Source: Craterostigma plantagineum
Lineage: Eukaryota > Streptophyta > Magnoliopsida > Lamiales > Linderniaceae
NCBI GenBank assembly: GCA_027422505.1
Contig: JAPQWV010000663.1
Location: 1 to 64,000 of the forward strand
Direction: 5' to 3'
DNA length: 64,000 nucleotides
Part shown: piece by piece, positions 10,388 through 21,778 of the stretch
How the letters are laid out: each line of letters begins with the position of its first letter
Position numbering within the stretch: the first letter of the stretch is position 1
The notes under the pieces: model-generated
What the model saw: the letters and a program-made list of their open reading frames with translations, nothing else
The model's database searches: none
Told to the model about the DNA's origin: nothing
Made by a program: the position numbers and the translations under genes

Positions 10388-11728
10388 AAAGCCAGATCGA
10401 CTATTATCTTAAATCTCTCATACGAGGTTTTACAAGAAGTTGTGACGGAGACGACGGCCATGAGTATGTGAGATGCATTAAAAGCTATATACATGAAAAT
10501 GACGAAATGTACTTCTATTCTTTCGCATCTCGATAATTCGATTCTATCATTATTGATTTGGCGAATGTAGAAATAAAAGTGACGGATGAAGATCAGGCCA
10601 TAATATTGTTGTGTTCCCTTCCCTCGTCTTTAAAATATTTTGGTGACACGATTATATACGGGAAAAACACAATATCATATTCTACTGTCAAATCTCCGTT
10701 ACAATCCAAAGAACAGATAGGCAGGGATATTACGGGAGAAACAAGTGGTAGCCAGGAAGAAGGCCTGTTTGCACCAGGAAGACCAAAACGTAGAGACGCT
10801 GAAAGTAGCAGATCTAAAGAAAGGTCGAAATCCAGATACAAAAATAAAGTCTGTAATTTTTGCAAGAAAAGGGTCACATCAAAGCTGATTGTTGTAAATT
10901 AAAAAACAAGGAGAAAAATAATCAGCAAAATAATAAACTCGTCGAAGCTAGTTTAGCTGCTGATGAGAGTGATGGAACTATTTTTGTAGGAACTGCAAAT
11001 ATTGTTAGGTCTGATAATGAGTGGACCTTAGATTCGGGTTGTTCTTCCCACATAAGTCGGAGTCGGGATTGCTTTTCCACATATGAAAATTTTGATGGTG
11101 GATATGTCTTAATGAGAAATGATGCTACGTGTAAAGTTGTTGGTAAAGGCACAGTTAGGATCAAGATGTTCGACGGAATCGTCCAAATGCTCACAGAAAG
11201 ACATGTTCCAGATATGAAGAGAAATCTTATCTCTATAGGCACACTTGAATCTGAAGGGTGCAGGTTCTCAGGTGAAGGTGGAGTTTTAAAGATTGCCAGA
11301 GGTGCCCTTGTCGTGATGAAAGCTTGTCTGGAAATTTATATATTTTGTAGGGAACTACAGTAACAGATCCGCTGCAGTTTCGACATCCCCGAAGGTTGAT
11401 ACCACGGGATTATTCCATATGCGACTTGGACACATGGGAGAAAAAGCTTGACGATTTTAAGCAAGCGGGGCCTACTTTGCGGTCAAAGTACTGGTAAGAT
11501 GGACTTTTGCGAACATTGTATTTTTGGGAAGCAGAAACGAGTCAGCTTCAATTCTCCAGCTGTCCACAGGACGCAGGTACTTTGGACTATATTCATTATG
11601 ATGTATGGGGTACCCTCTCGTGTTCCGTCCAAAGGTGGTGCAAGATACATGTTGACTTTCATCGATGATTTTTCGAGGAAAGTCTGGGTCTATTTTCTTA
11701 AACAGAAAAGTGATGTTTTCCTAACATT
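10388..11728 (+). pseudogene. Copia element 1 gag-protease-integrase segment
   Basis: Continuation of the Copia polyprotein. Gag residues resume at 10388 and run through 10558-10902 with VTDEDQAIILLCSLPSSLK. The CCHC zinc knuckle is split by a one-base frameshift: CNFCKK ends one frame at about 10870 and KGHIKADC continues in another. The aspartic protease shows WTLDSGCSSHI (about 11023-11055). A degenerate pre-integrase region follows and the integrase core begins with [20 protein letters not shown] (about 11635). Several stops and shifts make it non-functional. It ends at the LINE target site (11729-11746) and continues at 16660. Confidence 0.85.
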
Positions 11729-11746
11729 TAAACAATGGAAAGCTTT
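11729..11746. repeat. LINE target-site duplication, left copy
   Basis: TAAACAATGGAAAGCTTT occurs here and identically at 16642-16659. Its length (18 bp) and its position next to a poly-T run are as expected for target-primed reverse transcription. Confidence 0.9.
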
Positions 11747-11991
11747 TTTTTTTGGTCGAATGAATGATTCATTAACCACCTGAGATATTTTGTTCATACA
11801 TCAACTCACTCTAATCAGCAACACAATCACGTAAATGAGGGATAAACAATCCTATTGTAAATACTCAGCTTGGCTACATTCCTTGCTTTGCAAACTGCTC
11901 CAATGCGACCCTGCATCTCCTTTGCTGTAATCAGTAGAATCTGCGCCTCTGACACAGCTGCCAACGCATGTATTCTCCTGTTGCGCTCACA

Positions 11992-14900
11992 TCAAATATG
12001 ATAGAGCATGGCCAGGTAGCATGCTATTACTATCCATTGTAGAGCCTTCCTCTTGCTGCCCATGTACATCATCCATCCACAGAGCTCAGCCCTCGAGCCA
12101 AACCTCACATCCGTTCCCAGCCATTCGTTCATTTTCTGCAACAAATTTCTGCTAAAGCTGCATTCCACAAATAGATGCTCCAAAGTTTCCTCTGCGCTCA
12201 TGCATGAGGGGCAGCTTAGATCATGTATCATCAGTCCCCATTGGCGCATCCTCTCCTTTGTAAGCAACCTTCGTTGTACCAGAATCCATACAATGAATGA
12301 GTGTTTCGGTAGATTATACCTATTCCACACAGCATTGCAGAGAGGAAACAGAGGTGGTGAGCCTTTGATCCATTCATAGCCAGTTTTGATTGAATATCTC
12401 CCATCTGACGCTTCCAGCCATTTGCCCCCCATAACCAGCCTGGAACATCCACTTAATTCTATTTTGTTTCTTCCAATGCCAGCTTGAACCTGCCGTAGGC
12501 CTATACTCCCAGAAGCAGGTATTTTTTATGTACACCACATGCACCCATTTGATCCATAGGGAGTCAGCTTTCTTGGTGATTTCCCAGATCTGCTTCCCAG
12601 CTTGAGCCAAGTTCCAAGACACACAATCTTTAATATTAAGACCGCCATATTTCTTTGGTAAGCAAACCTGATTCCAACAGATCAGAGGCATACTCTTACC
12701 ATTACCCTTCCTTCCCCACAAAAAGTCCCTACAGATGTGGTCCACCATCGGCAATATGAAAATAGACCCCCAGAACCCATGTGTGGCCATCAATACTGAA
12801 TTAATCAGACAAAGCCTACCTGCATAGGACAAATTCCTCGTGGACCAACATCACAGCCGAACTGTAATTTTCTCAACTAGAGCTTGGCATGTCTGTTTGT
12901 TCCACTTAGTAGGTGCCAAAGGGACTCCCAAATATCGCATGGGATAGCTTCCCATTTGGAATCCAGTGATCAGACCTATCTGTTGAGCAGCTTGCCCCGA
13001 GACCCCAGCCAGAAACAGATTGGATTTAGTCTTATTTGCCTCCAGACCCGACACAGCCTTAAACTGGTCTAAAACTTCCTTAATTACACTCACAGCTTCC
13101 TTCTTTCCTTTTCAAAATATCATTAAATCATCCGCGAAACAGAGGTTAACCAACTTAATGCACTTACAGAGTGGGTGATATCCAAACCTGGAATCTCGAG
13201 TTGCTGCTTGCAGTGCTCTGGTAAGGTATTGCATAACTACTACAAATAGCAACGGAGACATTGGATCTCCCTGTCTCAGTCCTCGAACTCCTTTGAACAT
13301 CCCAGCCGTATTCCCATTGAGAGATATGCTGTATGAAACCGAAGAGACACATTCCATAACCCAGCTGACAAACTTTAGGGGAAATCTAAGACTGGTTAGC
13401 CATTCTTGTAGAAAAACCCATTCCACTGTATCGTAGGCCTTTCTAAGGTCAACTTTAAGGAGAGCTCTTGCAGAGGCACTCTTTCTCTTATACAATTTGA
13501 TAAGTTCCTGGCACAGAAATATATTATGCACCATTGATCTCCCAGCCACAAAAGCACTCTGATTGGAACTGATTAGTTTCGGCAGCATCGGCTTAATTCT
13601 CTCGCACAGCATCTTAGATATGCATTTGTAAATAGTATTACATCACGCAATTGGTCGATAATCAGCAGCTGTACCTGGGTTATCTACCTTAGGAATCAGA
13701 CACAATGTGGTTCTGTTCACCACAGGCAGCCGCCTCCCAGTCTGGAAAAATTCCAGGACAGCATCAGTAAGGTGATCTCCAACCAGTTTCCAAGCATTCC
13801 TAAAGAACCCACTTCCGTATCCATCCGGCCCTGGAGCAGCTTCTTCATGTATTGCTAGCATTGCCCTTTCAACATCCTTCCTAGAAAAGGCCTGAACAAG
13901 TTTGAGTTGGTCATTGAGGGAAAGGAGGTATCCCTCCTCTGCCACCTTTCTATTCAACTTCACAGCCAAAGGGCCCCTCTGCCCCAACAATTCCTGATAG
14001 TATTCAGTAAAGTGATTGTGAATGGCTTCCCTATCCTCAACTATTCTCCCATCAGCAGTTTTGATAGATATTACCTTGTTGGCATAAATCCTCTGCTTAA
14101 TCGCTGAATGATAAAAAGCAGTGTTCTGATCACCTTGGTGTAGCAATCGAATCTTAGCTCTGTCTCAAAAACTTGTCACTCGCCTCGCTCAGAAATTTGT
14201 ATTCCCTCCTTACTTCTTCTTCCCGAGACAATAGCTCTGAATTCTGGGGGTCCATATGCACGGCTTTTTGGCATTCTTCCAGTTGTTGCCTCTGTTGTTC
14301 TGTCCTAGCAACTATATTAGCAAATCTTTCTGTATTCAACTTGCGAAGAGGGCCCCTATGCAAATTTCAGTATACACTAGCCATTTTAGAGCCCTGCTGA
14401 ACCCTCCAGGACTCTGTCACTGTTTTCATGAAAGAAGGAGTCATGCTCCACATGTTGAAAGACTTGAAAGGCTGCCTTTGAATCTGATTAAGCCCCATAT
14501 CTCTCAATAGTGCACCTTCAGGGAGGAAAGTCACTGCGTATTCAGAAAACCCATCTATCCATGCCTCATTTGCAAGGGCTCAATCTATTCTGCTCCATAT
14601 TCTCATCCCATGTCCCTGCTTGTTAGACCAAGTATAATGACAGCCATTTCTTTTGATCTCCCCTAACTGGAATTGTTGGATGAATTGGTTGAATCCAGTG
14701 TACTCATTATGACTGACTGGAGCACCACCTATTCTATCCTCTGCACCCCTTATGCTATTGAAGTCTCCCCAAATCATCCATGGCCCATTCACATGTTCCC
14801 CAATGTTCTTCATCTCTTCCCATAATCCCTCTCTCTTTGCACTTACATTGTAGCCATAAACACAGGTTAGGAAGGTAACCAGAAGTCCCTTGTTCCAGAC

Positions 14901-15176
14901 TTGAAAATGCATGTGTTGTGCTGATTTTGAGATAGTCTTTAGCTCCATCCCACCTCTCCACAGTACAAGGATTCTCCCATTCGGGTGTTCACTAATGTTA
15001 TGAACTAACTGCCAGCCACTAAAGGATCTGTTAACCACCTCATCCACAGTTCCCCAACTTGAGCTTGGTTTCCAACAAACGTAACAGATTTATTTTATAT
15101 TTACAGCAGAAGGAATTTCCCTCTGTTTTACAGGGCCATTAAGGCCCCTTATGTTCCATACCACACTTCTATCCAT
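11992..15176 (-). pseudogene. LINE ORF2: endonuclease-reverse transcriptase
   Basis: ORF2 nicks the target and reverse-transcribes the RNA. The start at 15176 gives MDRSVVWNIRGLNGPVKQRE, the usual start of plant L1 ORF2, and overlaps the end of ORF1. The endonuclease (15047-14580) has WMIWGDFNSIRGAEDRIGG and HYTWSNKQG. The RT has ADYRPIA (near 13645), RALLKVDLRKAYDTVEW, GLRQGDPMSPLLF and the catalytic FADD (13124-13139). The C-terminus (12432-11992) has a zf-RVT domain, ending in CPSCMSAEETLEHLFVECS. In-frame stops occur near 14580, 13630, 13110 and 12850, and a frameshift near 14160; at least two stops (WSRID*ALAN, TVRL*CWST) are TGA where the family usually has arginine, as if CGA had mutated. 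Confidence 0.88.
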
Positions 15177-16595
15177 AACCAAGGATAGGATCCCTTTGCT
15201 TGGAAGGGTTTAGTACAGTTGCCCCCATTTCATCTGGCCCCTCAGCTGCCTCTTTCTGAATCAGGTCTGCCCAGGAAGCCCTTGACTTCTCTATACTCTT
15301 ATTCTTCCCCATCCCCCTCTCTACTTGCTGGTTAGCAATAACAGGCTCAGAATTCTCCACTTAAATCTTCAGGTATGCATGTGGCCTGTTTAGCAGTCTC
15401 TGCCTTAGTAGTCACAGGTTTGGAGGGCAGTGGTTTCCAAACCTGCTGTGTGCCTTTCCTGCATATAGGTTCTTCATGCCCAAACTGACCACATTCAGTA
15501 CACATCACTGGTTTCCACTCATAAGTGATTTCCTGCTCCACTAGTTGTCCTTTCTCATTCATGAAATGGATATTATCTTTTAATGGCTTTGAGAGATTGA
15601 CCTCCACTAACACACGAGCATAATGAATTCGCTCATTCCTTCTGGTAAAGTCATCCGACATGATAGGTTTCCCTACCAAACTTGCAAGCCTATTTAGTGT
15701 CTTGTTCCCCCAATACTTCAAATCCAACTGAGGCATGTGTATCCAAATAGGCACACTTTCCACTCCCACCTTTTTGAGTTGTGTCTCCTCCGACCACGGT
15801 GTTAACACCATAGGTTTCCTGTCAAAATGCAGGATCTCTGTTTGCAAAACCTTGTCTCTGGCAGCCACACACTCAAACCTCGCCATAAACAAGCCTTGCC
15901 TAATCTGCCACACATTGACTAAACCTTTCTTATCCCATTTCCTTTTTAGAAATCCTGCCATAACCGCGTACGGAGTATTGGCACCCAGGACATAACACAT
16001 CAAGGCCGAGTTCCAATGTTCTATTTCATCCCTCATCTCCTCCACTGCCACATAGCCTATTTCTTGCCCATCTTCAGCCACAGGCTCAATATATTCCAGT
16101 TTATTTTCTGAATTCTGAATAAGATTCGCATCAAAATGATTCCAAGGATTACCGTGCTCTGTTACCATTGATGTCTTCATAGAGTCTCTACGATTAGTTG
16201 ATTTCCTGCCTGAGAGGTTACCACTAGCTTCCCCGGGGTAGGCAAGTCCATCGCGCCAGACAGATTGGTAGTTGACGCACTCAATACACCTTTACCCATT
16301 GGAATAGCAGCATTTCGCCTTATCCGAGCCTCATTTTCCATTGGATCAGTGGGAATCCTCGATTCTGCTTCGCATTGTCCACAGTCAATTGCCCAATCGA
16401 CCTCGCATTGGCCAATGGAACAGTACCACTCCTCAAAATCATCTCCTCACTATCCAATGGATCATTAGGAATCCTCGATTTCGTCTCAGGATTTACCTCA
16501 TTCAGTTGCCCATTCGACCTCGCACTGGCAGGGGATGGCGTCATCGAGACGATCGGCGCAGCCCGTTGCTTCGTAGGTTTCTTCTTTTTTGCCAT
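15169..16595 (-). pseudogene. LINE ORF1: nucleic-acid-binding protein
   Basis: The start at 16595 reads MAKKKKPTKQRAAPIVS, a basic N-terminus, about 46 bp from the element 5' end. The central part (16180-15347) has the plant LINE DUF4283-type domain: EEMRDEIEHWNSALMCYVLG, KRKWDKKGLVNVWQI, IWIHMPQLDLKYW. It ends with the zinc knuckle CTECGQFGHEEPIC (near 15490). ORF1 proteins coat LINE RNA. A frameshift between about 16320 and 16180 and another near 15350 separate the pieces; the final frame runs to 15169 and abuts ORF2. Confidence 0.82.
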
Positions 16596-16641
16596 GGCAG
16601 AAGAGAGAGAAAGCTACGATATTGTTTCACCTTTCCTTTTC

Positions 16642-16659
16642 TAAACAATGGAAAGCTTT
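16642..16659. repeat. LINE target-site duplication, right copy
   Basis: TAAACAATGGAAAGCTTT, identical to 11729-11746. The Copia integrase frame resumes immediately after it (KQWKALIEKQ). Confidence 0.9.
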
Positions 16660-17877
16660 GATTGAAAAGCAGACAAAAAAACAGATCAAGCGGTTGCGGA
16701 AGATAATGGCTTAGAATTTTGTAGAAGCGAGTTCAACGAATTCTGTAAGAATGAATGAATTGCTCGACATCACACTGTTCGAATGACACCTCAACAAAAT
16801 GGTGTTGCCGAGCGCAAGAACCGAACAATTTTGGAGAGAGCTCGATGTATGATCTCCAACGCTGGGTTGACAAATGATTTTTGGGCTGAAGCTATCTCTG
16901 CAACATGTTATATTGTCAACCGCTCACCGTGTTCACCAATCAATTTCAAGACTCCTGATGAAGTATGGTCAGGTATTCCTACTGATTACTCCAACTTAAG
17001 AATATTTAGGTGCCCAGCTTATATGCACGTAAACAAGGGAAAATTAGAGTCTATAGTTAAGAAATATATTTTTCTCGGTTACGCTTCAGGGGTGAAAGGA
17101 AATAGATTATATAATCCTGATCCCAAGTCACCCAAATTTATAATTAGCAGAGATGTTACTTTTGACGAGTCTTCTATGTTACATCCTTCAAAAGTGTCAA
17201 CTAATTCATCTAGTCAAGAAAAAAGGATAGTGTCCAGAACGAGGTGGAGCTCGAGATCAACAAAGATTCTTCAAATTACCCTGCTACGAGTTCAACAGAT
17301 CAAGAGGATGAACCAGAACCTGACTCAGATCCTATTGAAAATGAACGCACCGAGCATGAATATTCTATAGCCAGAGATAAGGAGAGACGGAAGATTCGAC
17401 TACCACAGCAGTACATGAATTTAGTTTCGTACGCTTTATTAGTGGCACAAGAAACAGGTGGAGGCGGCGAACCTTCTACCTATGCGGAGGCAATTAGCGA
17501 TGCAAATTCTGATAAGTGGCTGGTAGCAATGAATGAAGAACGGAGTCTCTGCACAGGAAAGGTTTTGGAGAGATTTGGCATGAACAATGCCAAACCAGTC
17601 AGCACTCCTCGCAAGCCATTTTAGGCTATGCGCTGCTCAGTCACCATCATTAGAGGAGGAAGAAGGGTACATGGCACAATGCCTTATTCGAGTGCAGTCG
17701 GCAGTATTATGTATGTAATGGTATGTACACGTCTCGATATTTCACAGACTGTTAGTGTTGTTAGCAAGTATATGGTTAATCCAGGGAAAGAACACTGGCA
17801 AGCATTGAAGTGGATTCTCAGATACTTGCGCAGGTCGTACAACAAGCTTGATTTACCATTGGAAATCAGTCACACAT
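16660..17877 (+). pseudogene. Copia element 1 integrase, deleted RT, RNase H start
   Basis: The integrase resumes with RMTPQQNGVAERKNRTILER (catalytic Glu in the AERKN tract, about 16780), FWAEAISATCYIVNRSP and the C-terminal YIFLGYASGVKGNRLYNP. The RT begins at about 17480 with YAEAISDANSDKWLVAMNEE, then jumps directly to KVLERFGMNNAKPVSTP (about 17560). The whole catalytic RT core, including YVDD, is missing. Next come MPYSSAVGSIMYVMVCTRLD, SKYMVNPGKEHWQALKWILR and the first strand of RNase H. At 17877 the sequence breaks off at the LTR of Copia element 2. No 3' LTR for this element is present. Confidence 0.85.
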
Positions 17878-18105
17878 TGTTAGGTCCACGTTTGTCAACA
17901 CAATCAATCCTAGGCATGAATTCTAAGGAAATCGATTAGAATTATTGACTATGAATTTCGATCGAAAACCTTCACTTGAAGAACACGAGAGAGAATTCCT
18001 TTAGTGTGAGAAAGTTTTGCTGTTTCTCTCTCTAGAATTGAATTCGGCAGCCTTTTGGATTGATTCTCTAATTTTCTGTATTAAGCTCAATGTGTGTACG
18101 ACTAT
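17878..18105 (-). repeat. 3' LTR of Copia element 2, distal part
   Basis: 228 bp from TGTTAGGTCCACG, matching 44041-44270 with about six substitutions and two one-base gaps. The LTR is then interrupted by the solo Gypsy LTR and resumes at 21511. It contains TTTCGATCGAAA (17957-17968), an instance of the palindromic word abundant inside this element. Confidence 0.9.
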
Positions 18106-21100
18106 TGTGACGACCATGACTTTCTAATCATTTTTAGTGGCGGATTTTCGCAACGTAAGTCGCGGAAGACCCGTTTAACAAAAAGTTTTCCTAAAATATG
18201 ATATCTTACTACAAAACATATCCTACATCGTCTTAATTATACTAAGGCCGAAGCTCCAAAATATATTCCTATCGAAACATATCTTACATCGCTCCACAGG
18301 TCGTCGTCCATGTATAGCCTTGCCCTCAAAAGACCCTGGAGTACTGCCGTCAGCCCGCCTTGGTCGTGACATTTCTCAACGTCCGACTCTATTGTACCAA
18401 CAACACATAAAAACGTGGAATGAGCTTATAAAACTCAGTAAGTGGAAACCATGCATGCAATGCACGTGTCCTACAATGCAAAGGCATCCACGCCAATGCT
18501 TCCTAATCGCATCCTGTAGTTCGTGTCTTGAAATTTATGTCTTGTAATTCGTGTCTTGTCTTATATGTAGTTCGTGTCTTGTCTTGTAGGGCCCTTGGCT
18601 TATCTTGCTATGCACCATCATGGAGCTCAAACCCACTAAGGGTAAATATATATAATATGGACGATACTTCCACTGAGAGGCTAACCCTAAGGCGCCTTTC
18701 CAATCCCAACGTAGTTTATCGAACCCAGGGACGCTCACACTGGTAGACTCACTCTGAGGTTGCTGACATCGATTTTGCCCTTGATGCCGTTTGTTTCCTC
18801 AGGGTGCGTCTTCCAAGTGGCAACTTTCCGCCACATGCATGCCCTTGCCTTGAGACATGTCATGTCATGTCTTGAAATCGGTGACGTAAAATCACCATGA
18901 TAGCATAGAAGAGCCATTAATGCAAATTGTGTTTAAGTAATCGTACGTTTCTTATGCTCGTGTCCTGTGACTTCGTGTATGTAAGTGATAATACGTACGT
19001 GAATAATGCCGAAGTGATTGTCATGCCACTTCATGTAATAAGTAATTCACGTAAATAAATAAATCACATAAGGGTTCACGTAAAGTCATAGAAGCATATA
19101 ATCATGTCATTCAAGCACGTAAACATGTAATTCATGCACATGTAATTTATGTGTTGTAGTTGGGATCTCCACTTACCTGGTGTCCTTAGCTTATTTAATC
19201 TTATCGTACTGTAAGTTGTAAATCTTCAAACCCTAAGTATAGAAACATATAAATTAAGGTTTGTTAGTCTAATCATAATTTCATGAAATGGCTTACCCTA
19301 GATTCTACTTTTATGGGTTTTTAAAATAGATCTCTACATGGGTTAAATGGATCTCGACATACGTTTTGGCATAAATCTCAACATGACTTAAAAATGAATC
19401 TCGACATTAGGTATGCAATGATTTCGAGATTTAATAACATACAAAGCTTTCAAAAATTTCCAGATGTAGGTTGGGATTATAAATAAGATGTCGAGGTTAC
19501 AAATCGAAGTTATAACAAAATATCGAGATTGAAATGTCGAAATTATAATGAAATGTCGATATCAACCTTCAAGATAGATCTCGAGATCTCACATAGAATT
19601 TCGACATTAAGGCTAATTATAGATTTCGATATGTGTTCTAGGGATAACATAGAAGGATTTCGATGTCTACACCAAGATAGATCTCGAGCTTTGAACTAAG
19701 CAATGTATACAATTTCGATATACATATCTCGACCTAGTATAATGTCGAGATATTATTTAATTATAGTTTAATGGTTTCGAAGTCGACATATATCGAGACT
19801 AATCAAACAGTAATGTAAAATACCAAGATGCATTTCGATATTACATCCAAAGACCTCGATATGTCCATCAAAGATAGATTTCGAGACATAAATCTCGAGG
19901 TCCATATTAAAAGAAGAATCTTGGTCTGATTTCGATATGGCTCATAAGTAAATCTCGAGCTTGCTTTAGAAATATACCACATTTCGAGTTTTAATCTTTA
20001 CACAATCTCGACATGGAGGATCTCGACATTATTCCTATAAAACTAATCATGGATTTCGGCATAATTCTCGAGTTCCATTTCGAGATTCAGTCTCGAATTT
20101 TGATCTCGACATTCCTATGAAATGGTTCTCGAGATTTCCAATCTAGAAAAATTCTATTATCACTCGAGACTTTCGATCAAAACCTATCCTTTCAAGAACA
20201 ATAATTGTTACATAATCTTCAGAAACCCTAACTCATAATACTTTCGTGCTTATAAAATTCTTGGAGCATGCTACTACTTGAATAAAAACATGGAATCTAA
20301 TAAAAATTATACCTACCACAACTCAAGCTTCCCTAAACGTAACTATAAAAATTCATTCTTAAAACCTTTCAAAATTAAATCTATACAAACCCTAAGCATA
20401 GACGTAACCTTTTGTTTTTAAAAGGATACACATGACGATACATATAAAAATTCGTAGTTATGATAAGAATTATACCTCTTTCCTTAGCTCAAGCCTATCG
20501 AGTTCTTCGTATTTCCTCTTTTCTTCAATTTCGAAAGTTTATTTTGTGATATGTATCTCTTCTCATTTTCAGCCTTTCGTTAGTTTCTCCCTTATGGTAT
20601 ATAATATTATTCTTTCCTTATCCTATGGATTGAGTGTTAAATTCAACAAATGACATCACCTAATACTTATCTTATATAGATTATTATATTAAACTAACTT
20701 TCCTTAGCTACTACGTTTTCAAATTCTCAGTCACGAAAATTTCTTTATTCTAGTTATCCTTCTTTATTTTATTAAATCTTTAGCTAGTACTATAATTTAA
20801 TTTCCCCAAATAATGAGCATAGTTCTATTATTTACATGCTATATGATTTCGAAATTCCCTTCTTTCATGGCTCTTGATGTTATTAATTAAGTAAACAACT
20901 TTCTCTTGAGAGTCATAAATTTCGAGATTCAAATATCTCGAGATTCCTAGATTTTATGATACAAGAATTTCGAGACCCTAATGCATCAAAATCTCTATTT
21001 AGCCTTTCGTGGAATTTATCCCTACTACTTCGTGTTTCCCCAAACCGTGATATTAATACTTAATATGTTAAATCAAATTTTTTAGGTTAGCTTACCATGT

Positions 21101-21507
21101 ACTAGAAACCATAAATAACTAACCTAAGTTCAAAGTCTACGTTCCAATTCATACATGTCATGTTAGCATATAGCATGAAATCATTTAGGCATATACAAGT
21201 TACAAAACATGTCTCATGTAGTCACGTAAGTCGTAATTCGTGATACACATAAGAATTATAAATCACAGCATGAAATCACATAAGCATGTATACATGGCTG
21301 TAATACATATATCACGAAATTCACATAACACACAAGCATTGTAAAGTACTAAAATAATAGCACATTTATTACAAAATAATTTGTGTGACATACTTATTCT
21401 CCTATAGTCTTAACATCTTTATCTACTTAATCCAACAAGGTTTCTAACTAAATGCTCTCCACCCTTAATTTTATTGTAAATCCCGTAATTAAATTTTACG
21501 TGTTACA
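18106..21507 (-). mobile_element. Solo Gypsy LTR (family B) inside Copia 2 3' LTR
   Basis: About 3.4 kb with TG...CA ends on both strands (plus strand TGTGACGACC...GTGTTACA). CTATT occurs at 18102-18106 and 21511-21515, so the true ends may lie 1-3 bp from those given. On the minus strand the promoter-side third matches the LTR of Gypsy element A: an ACCTGGTGTCC/ACCTGGCGTCC tract (19177 against the inverse of 31218), arrays of CAAGACAAGACACG, and a TATA-like TTATAAGCTCATTCC tract near 18420-18440. The rest of U3 is unlike element A and holds a dense field of TCGA words. No coding region is present. Confidence 0.8.
19350..20135. repeat. TCGA-centred word field in Gypsy B U3
   Basis: I count about 33 TCGA tetranucleotides in under 800 bp, where two or three would be expected at this base composition. 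They occur as variants of ATCTCGACAT, ATTTCGAGAT, TTTCGATAT and CTCGAG, on both strands and at irregular spacing (about 10-60 bp). A few more lie at 20930-20970. The field is upstream of the TATA-like site in the minus-strand LTR. Confidence 0.85.
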
Positions 21508-21510
21508 TCC

Positions 21511-21634
21511 CTATTTATACAAAACAAACTTGGTATAAATATCTAATTAGTCCTAATCTAAGGACTACTACACAAAGCCCATAATTACAAGGACAACTAA
21601 CGAAATCAAGCACAATTAAAATTGATACTCTACA
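21511..21634 (-). repeat. 3' LTR of Copia element 2, proximal part
   Basis: It matches 44267-44390 and ends with ACTCTACA; on the minus strand the LTR starts TGTAGAGTAT. It is separated from the rest of the LTR by the Gypsy solo LTR. Confidence 0.9.
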
Positions 21635-21647
21635 ATCTCCCCCTTTG
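21635..21647 (-). other. Polypurine tract of Copia element 2
   Basis: On the minus strand CAAAGGGGGAGAT immediately precedes the LTR start TGTAGAG; this is the primer for plus-strand DNA synthesis. Confidence 0.85.
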
Positions 21648-21778
21648 TGCTTGATTGCCCTTCCGCTTCATTTGTCCTCGTCGGGCATAGTACGACCTGC
21701 GCAAGCCCAGCGCATGCTCATAATTCCTGAGCGTTTCTCTCAGCTTCAGGCGCTCCTCGATGTCATCTAGTAATTCCA

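Larger units (their letters stand above)
11747..16641 (-). mobile_element. Full-length L1-type LINE retrotransposon
   Basis: A 4.9-kb non-LTR element on the minus strand with an 18-bp target duplication. The poly(A) tail appears on the plus strand as the T run at 11744-11753. It has both expected ORFs: ORF1 with a DUF4283-type domain and CCHC knuckle, ORF2 with endonuclease, reverse transcriptase and a C-terminal zf-RVT region. It inserted into the integrase region of Copia element 1, so it is younger than that element. ORF2 is broken by in-frame stops and a frameshift. Full length is unusual, since many LINE copies are 5' truncated. Confidence 0.9.
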
